Source of the DNA: Sulfurovum sp.
Lineage (GTDB): Bacteria; Campylobacterota; Campylobacteria; Campylobacterales; Sulfurovaceae
Assembly (NCBI GenBank): GCA_024637255.1
Contig: JAGXFO010000021.1
Span: 48,148 to 112,147 of the forward strand
Direction of reading: 5' to 3'
DNA length: 64,000 nucleotides
The notes below the pieces were generated by a model. The model was not told where the DNA came from. It saw only the letters and a program-made list of their open reading frames with translations, and ran no database searches. Shown here piece by piece: positions 59,485-64,000 of the stretch (positions are counted from its first letter, which is position 1; each line of letters begins with the position of its first letter). Position numbers and translations under genes: made by a program.

Positions 59485-60627
59485 ATGACATTAAACAATT
59501 TCTTATACAGTGGTTTCAAATTTAACGAAGATGAAAATCTTCTACAATTTAAATTTATGATGCTCAATTCCATTTTCATCATTGTTGCTTTTTTTAGCAC
59601 TTCTATTGGTTTACTGAGTGATTTTGGCATGTATGATATTGGACCCATTCAAACCAAAGTCAAGTATATATACAGTTTTATGACAATTTTTCTTATTTTT
59701 TTTCTAAGACTCTCGAAAACACATTATGAGAAAACTGCACACTGTTTTCTGATCATCTCTTTACTTGTATGTACATCAGCACTCATCTTTGTACCTCAAG
59801 ATGAGTTTAGGATCATATGGTTTTATCTTTTGATTTTTGTTGCTTATATCCTTAAGGGCACTACCGGCGGTCTCTTCTATACCGCAGCGTCTGTTGTCAT
59901 TATTTTAACCCTAAACTTTTTTATGGAGTTGCATCTTTCTCAAATAGCCATAAGCTCAAGTATTTTTGCTCTGATCATAGGAAGCCTTTTGTATCTGGTG
60001 CACACCAAGAAAATTACAGCTTATGAAAAAAATCTAAAGCAAAAGAACAGCTCTCTGAGTCTATTGGCCTCTACGGATTATTTAACAGGAATCATGAATG
60101 GACGCATGTTTAGTGAGTTGTCGAAACGTTATTTTAAAACCGCAGAGAGGGATGGTTTCAGCTTAACATTTTTCCTGCTTGACTTGGATTATTTTAAAAA
60201 TATCAATGATACCTATGGTCATCAGGCCGGAGATAGGTTATTAAAATATTTTGTTGAAACTGTAGAAAATACCTTAAGAGCAAGTGATATATTTGCGCGT
60301 ATAGGCGGTGAAGAATTTGCCATACTTGTATCAAAAACAAATATTGATGATGGTTATGTGTTTGCGGAAAAAATCCGTAGAAAGATTGAAAATATCTCTA
60401 TGGAGTATGAAGGTCATCAAATTTCTATTACCGTATCTATAGGCATGGCTGAAAACTGCAAGACAGACAATTCTTTTGATGATATTTTCTTTCGCGCAGA
60501 CACAGCACTTTATAAAGCAAAAAATGAAGGACGCAATCGGATATGTTATATCAGTCCTTTGTCAGATAAGAAAATAGAGGATCCAAAACTAGAAAAACGG
60601 AAAGCTTTTTTGAATTTTTCCATATAA
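59485..60627 (+). CDS. Membrane-bound diguanylate cyclase
   Basis: A 380-residue protein with about six hydrophobic helices (~20-185) forming a sensory membrane region, then a complete GGDEF domain: FLLDLDYFKNINDTYGHQAGDRLLKYF and the active loop RIGGEEFAILVSK, so the enzyme should make c-di-GMP. The final residues are a charged tail. The aldo/keto reductase gene follows 70 bp downstream across a set of hairpins. Confidence 0.9.
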   Translation: MTLNNFLYSGFKFNEDENLLQFKFMMLNSIFIIVAFFSTSIGLLSDFGMYDIGPIQTKVKYIYSFMTIFLIFFLRLSKTHYEKTAHCFLIISLLVCTSALIFVPQDEFRIIWFYLLIFVAYILKGTTGGLFYTAASVVIILTLNFFMELHLSQIAISSSIFALIIGSLLYLVHTKKITAYEKNLKQKNSSLSLLASTDYLTGIMNGRMFSELSKRYFKTAERDGFSLTFFLLDLDYFKNINDTYGHQAGDRLLKYFVETVENTLRASDIFARIGGEEFAILVSKTNIDDGYVFAEKIRRKIENISMEYEGHQISITVSIGMAENCKTDNSFDDIFFRADTALYKAKNEGRNRICYISPLSDKKIEDPKLEKRKAFLNFSI

Positions 60628-60630
60628 AAA

Positions 60631-60688
60631 TTATAAGGCCAAAACCTTATAAAACTTAAGATATTATACAAAATTAAGTTTTATAAGG
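60631..60688 (+). promoter_or_regulatory. Mutually exclusive hairpins upstream of the aldo/keto reductase gene
   Basis: TTATAAGG (60631-60638) can pair with CCTTATAA (60645-60652), and CCTTATAAAACTTAA (60645-60659) can pair perfectly over 15 bp with TTAAGTTTTATAAGG (60674-60688). The second hairpin buries the AAGG of the ribosome-binding site 9 bp before the ATG at 60698. The arrangement may work as an RNA switch; or, since the loop holds TATTATAC, the 15-bp arms may be an operator around a -10 element. Confidence 0.5.
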
Positions 60689-60697
60689 ATTCTCGCC

Positions 60698-61723
60698 ATG
60701 GAATATAGATATATAGGAAAAACAGGTCTTCGTGTCTCCCCTATCTGTATGGGAACCATGACTTTTGGCACACAGTGTGACAAAAAAGAAGCTTTTGCTA
60801 TTATGGACAAAGCCTATGAGCACGGTGTTAACTTTTACGACACTGCAGAACTCTACCCTGTACCGCCCGATGGAAAACTTGCAGGCATTACCGAAGAGTG
60901 GGTGGGCGAATGGATGCAGACCAAAGAGCGTGACTCCATTATATTGGCGACCAAAGTAGCAGGAGCAGCTAGCGGCTGGTTTGTGCCCCCTATCCGTCAT
61001 GGACTTACTGCCATAGACAGATTTCATATCGAACGTGCTGTGGAAGGAAGCCTTAAAAAGCTCAAAACGGATTATATAGATCTCTATCAGATGCACTGGC
61101 CAGATACCATTGTACCTATAGAAGAATCCCTTGAAGCTTTCGATAGACTGGTAAAATCAGGCAAAGTACGTTACCTAGGAACCTCTAACGACACAGCCTA
61201 TGGTACAAGCAAAGCGCTGATGACTTCACAGTACAAAGGGTATGCACGCTTTGAGTCTATACAAAACAATTTTTCCCTACTTAACCGCAGGTTTTTAGAT
61301 GAGCTTTCTACACTTTGCAAAAATGAACAAGTCTCACTGCTACCCTATTCACCACTTGCTGGAGGCGTACTCAGTGGGAAATACAATCAAGTTATGAAAC
61401 CTCAAGATGCGCAAGGAAGGTTTGCAGACTATTTAAAATCACCCAACAATAGACAGCGTCTGATGGCGCAACGCTTTATGAATGATAAAACACTTGCCTC
61501 TACGCAAAAGTATCTTAAAATAGCAGCAGATGCAGGACTGCACCCCGTCACGTTGGCCACAGCCTGGTCTAAGCAGTTTGATTTTGTGGCTTCTACCATT
61601 ATCGGCGCAACACATACAATGCAACTTGATGCTTCACTTGCAGCCATGGAGCTTACACTTAGTGACGAAGTGCTAAAAGCCTGTGACAAGGTGCATGAAG
61701 AGATACTCTATCCTATGGGTTGA
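60698..61723 (+). CDS. Aldo/keto reductase
   Basis: A 341-residue TIM-barrel NADPH oxidoreductase. GTMTFGTQCDKKEAFAIMDKAYEHGVNFYDTAELY gives the catalytic Asp/Tyr region, ILATKVAG the Lys and LYQMHWPD the His. The Tas/AKR11-like pattern with VPPxGKLAGITEEWVGEWM is a good match. Substrate unknown. Translation is preceded by alternative hairpins over the ribosome-binding site. Confidence 0.9.
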   Translation: MEYRYIGKTGLRVSPICMGTMTFGTQCDKKEAFAIMDKAYEHGVNFYDTAELYPVPPDGKLAGITEEWVGEWMQTKERDSIILATKVAGAASGWFVPPIRHGLTAIDRFHIERAVEGSLKKLKTDYIDLYQMHWPDTIVPIEESLEAFDRLVKSGKVRYLGTSNDTAYGTSKALMTSQYKGYARFESIQNNFSLLNRRFLDELSTLCKNEQVSLLPYSPLAGGVLSGKYNQVMKPQDAQGRFADYLKSPNNRQRLMAQRFMNDKTLASTQKYLKIAADAGLHPVTLATAWSKQFDFVASTIIGATHTMQLDASLAAMELTLSDEVLKACDKVHEEILYPMG

Positions 61724-61725
61724 TA

Positions 61726-61745
61726 CTTATGCTTTAAAGCATAAG
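61726..61745. terminator. 20-bp perfect palindrome between convergent genes
   Basis: CTTATGCTTTAAAGCATAAG is a perfect palindrome overlapping the tex stop codon and lies right after the aldo/keto reductase stop. As RNA it forms a 7-bp stem with a TTTAAA loop in either direction, a candidate bidirectional terminator, though without T-runs. Confidence 0.4.
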
Positions 61746-63832
61746 CTAAGCCCTACTTTACCTTTTTCTTCATCTATGGAAATAACTTCTATTTGTGGTA
61801 GAAACTGGTTGAGAGAAAGTACTTCTAGGGGATGGGAAATGCGTTTGTCGCTCATCTTGGAGATGTGTATCATGCCGTCACTTTTAAGGCCTATGTCCAC
61901 AAAGGCTCCAAAATCTGCTATATTTCTTACTATACCGGAAACAAAAGATCCTTCATGTAACATCTTGATGTCAGTCACCCCTTTTTTGAAAGGAATTGGT
62001 GGTAGCTCTTCTCTTGGATCAAATCCAGGTTTTTGAAGTTCTTTTATGATGTCGCGCAGGGTTTCCTCACCAACTTTCAGTCTTTCGGCCATACTTTTTG
62101 CATCTATACTTTCCAAGGCTAACCCTTCTAGCTGTTTTGCTATGGCATAACTTTCAGGGTGTATGCCACTATTGTCGAAGATTGATTTTCCTTCTTTTAT
62201 GCGGACAAAACCGGCGGCTTGCTCATATGCTTTTGCTCCAAATCCTTTCACTTTTAAAAGTTCAGATTTGGAAGTAAAATACCCTTTCTCTTTTCTATGA
62301 GCGATAATATTCTGTGCGACCTTAGGTCCTACACCAGCCACATAAGATAGCAAAGAAGCAGAAGCAGAATTGAGGTCAACCCCTACTCTGTTTACAAGGT
62401 CTTGCGTCACATCAGAGAGCTTCTTTTCCAAAAGTTTTTGATCTACATCATGCTGGTACTGACCTATGCCTAAAGACTTTGGGTCTATTTTAACCAAAGC
62501 TGCCATGGGGTCACGCAATCTTTGCGCGATGGAAATGGCACCACGTATAGTCACATCAAGTTTGGGGTATTCCTGCGCAGCGATGGCAGAAGCAGAATAG
62601 ACCGATGCACCTGCTTCAGACACTACCGTGTAATTTAATTTTGCATTTTCCTCTGCATTAAGACGTGCAAAAAATTCTTGCGTTTCTCGAGAGGCAGTGC
62701 CATTGCCTATGGCGACAGCTTGGATGTTATATTTTGAAGAGAGTTTCAGCACTATATCTCTTGACTTCTCATACTCATTTCTGGGCTCCGTAGGGTAAAT
62801 GACCGCATGCTCAAGGTAATTCCCATTTTCATCTATAACAGCTAGCTTGCAGCCTGTACGAAATGCAGGATCTACTCCCAGCAGTACACGTTTCGTTACA
62901 GGTGGAGTGATAAGAAGCTGGCTGAGATTTTTGCCAAAAACACCTATGGCTGCGATGTCTGCCTTCTCTTTGAGTTCTGCCTGCACCTCGCGTTCTATTG
63001 ACGGTAGCAATAAACGTTTAAGCCCATCCTTATAGGCTGCGAATAGGAGTTCTTTCGAACTTGATGCATCAGATGGTATTTTATATTTTTTAATATTCTC
63101 TTCTATTTTTTCTGTGTCCAGTGTCACCTTGGCAGAAAGTTCTTTTTCTTTAACGCCTCGCATAATGGCAAGATAACGGTGAGAAGGAATGTATGCCACC
63201 TTTTCAGTACGGTTTACAAAATTTGCATACATCCCTTTTTCATTAAACCCTTTGGCTTTCTTGGTTTCCATCACCCCAAAACGAGACATAGAGTTACGGA
63301 TGGCTTCACGTTCACGTGGCTAATCTGCATAGCGCTCAGCCAAGATGTCTTGCGCGCCTTTTATGGCTTCATCAACAGAACCTACCTCTCCTTTAACAAA
63401 AGATTTAGCCTGTACTTTAAACTCAGGCAGGCTTAATTTTGCACTTTGGAGTATATTGGCAAGGGGTTTCAAGCCATTGGTTATAGCCGTAGCAGCTCTC
63501 GAACTTTTTTTCTCTTTATAGGGTCTGTAAATATCTTCCAGGACTCTTAAGCTCTCTGCAGAAGCGATACTTTTTTTGATAGTATCAGTCAGTACACCTC
63601 TTTCTTCTATGAGTCTGTGTACTTCATCTTTTCGTTCAAGAAGTTTTTTGGCACCATGATAGACGGATTCAAACTCACGTAATATTTCATCGTCTGCTGC
63701 ACCCGTCATCTCTTTGCGGTATCTGGCTATGAAAGGAATGGTCGCCCCTTCATCTAAAAGCTTGAGAATATTGCCAATATGAGCTTCTTTGAGTTTCGTT
63801 TTTTGGACTAGGAGATCTATCAATGGATTCAT
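61727..63832 (-). pseudogene. tex: Tex-family transcription accessory protein, interrupted by an in-frame TAG
   Basis: From the ATG at 63832 the frame gives Tex N-terminal sequence (NPLIDLLVQKTKLKEAHIGNILKLLDEGATIPFIARYRKEMTGA ... ILAERYAD) up to a TAG at 63320-63322, then continues in the same frame as PREREAIRNSMSRFGVMETKKAKGFNEKGMYANF and on through the YqgF-like nuclease fold (LLGVDPAFRTGCKLAVIDENG), HhH region and a C-terminal S1 RNA-binding domain (GSFVSGIVRNIADFGAFVDIG) to 61727. Without the stop the protein is ~702 residues, normal for Tex. So one amber codon splits an otherwise intact gene. It may be a nonsense mutation, readthrough or a sequencing error. Confidence 0.85.
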
Positions 63833-63918
63833 GTGTTCTTCTTTTATTTATATACTATAGAGCCACTTGCAAATCCCCACAAAAAGTTGATTATTTAAGT
63901 TTTAACGCAGTAAAAAAG

Positions 63919-64000
63919 CTGATTCTGATTTCAAAAAGTTATAATTTTTTACGACAAAAATCCAACAGAAAAAAGAGTCAGCTTATGAAAAATATTATAC
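63919..64000 (+). other. Window end: inverted repeat and a start codon running off the edge
   Basis: AAGCTGATTCT (63919-63929) is nearly the reverse complement of AGAGTCAGCTT (63974-63984), and an ATG at 63985 opens MKNII... beyond the window. It may be the start of a gene with a regulatory hairpin or the end of an insertion element, but too little is visible to decide. Confidence 0.25.

Noticed and set aside
61727..63289. Treating the C-terminal tex frame as an independent gene
   Set aside because: It begins in the middle of a conserved domain, has no ribosome-binding site and is in frame with the N-terminal part across one TAG.

Overview
The window looks like a piece of chromosome from a Campylobacterota (epsilonproteobacterial) organism, most likely Sulfurovum- or Sulfurimonas-like. 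The evidence is AT-rich DNA, a gene order tgt - RCK-like protein - aroB - mscS - mtaB - FtsH-like that I remember from Helicobacter and Campylobacter, a short ThiL, a MagIII-type 3-methyladenine glycosylase, a BioV-like esterase, TruD, and a single-chain pyruvate:ferredoxin oxidoreductase. Species is inferred from gene content only; no 16S gene, tRNA or CRISPR array is visible.

Layout. 1-7.9 kb: the end of a UvrD/Rep helicase, a NYN-domain protein, rsmD, a secreted NlpC/P60 hydrolase, a DUF2062 protein, then prs, lepA, a NifX-like protein and a CopD-like membrane protein. 8.0-14 kb: a beta-glucan locus with an NdvB-like GH17+GT2 synthase, a second GH17 protein carrying a polytopic membrane tail, a secreted coiled-coil protein and a Cys-containing membrane protein. 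14-18.5 kb: nifJ and a DHOD-like protein. 18.5-31.6 kb: housekeeping and metabolic genes (alpha/beta hydrolase, thiL, FAD oxidoreductase, gph, truD, DUF2207/lemA, nucleotidase, tgt), with a structured-RNA candidate at 24480-24576. 31.7-37.8 kb: a tightly coupled aroB-mscS-mtaB-FtsH-like-bioV run. 37.8-42 kb: gene remnants, magIII, an SDR, a GGDEF protein, a mogA-type gene and a frameshifted small membrane protein. 42-45.2 kb: alpha-carbonic anhydrase, rhodanese and SulP transporter, a possible inorganic-carbon group. 45.4-50.5 kb: DTW and BaiN-like proteins, EF-hand protein plus a fragment of another, methyltransferase, monoheme cytochrome, hemerythrin. 51-55.2 kb: an ars operon (arsR, arsC, small Cys protein, arsB), a methyltransferase and a TetR regulator. 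55.8-63.8 kb: a secreted protein, a P2-type ATPase, a diguanylate cyclase, an aldo/keto reductase and tex with an in-frame amber codon.

The least ordinary signals are four TGAAC-N4-GTTCA-type sites spaced exactly 42 bp apart upstream of the TetR gene; the 97-nt inverted-repeat element after truD; an FtsH-family protein in which the protease HExxH motif is replaced by YQAAK; a Cys-rich small protein embedded in the ars operon; alternative hairpins that occlude the aldo/keto reductase ribosome-binding site; and several interrupted genes (tex amber stop, homopolymer frameshifts at about 37.9 and 41.8 kb, an internally deleted NUDIX gene at 38.1 kb).
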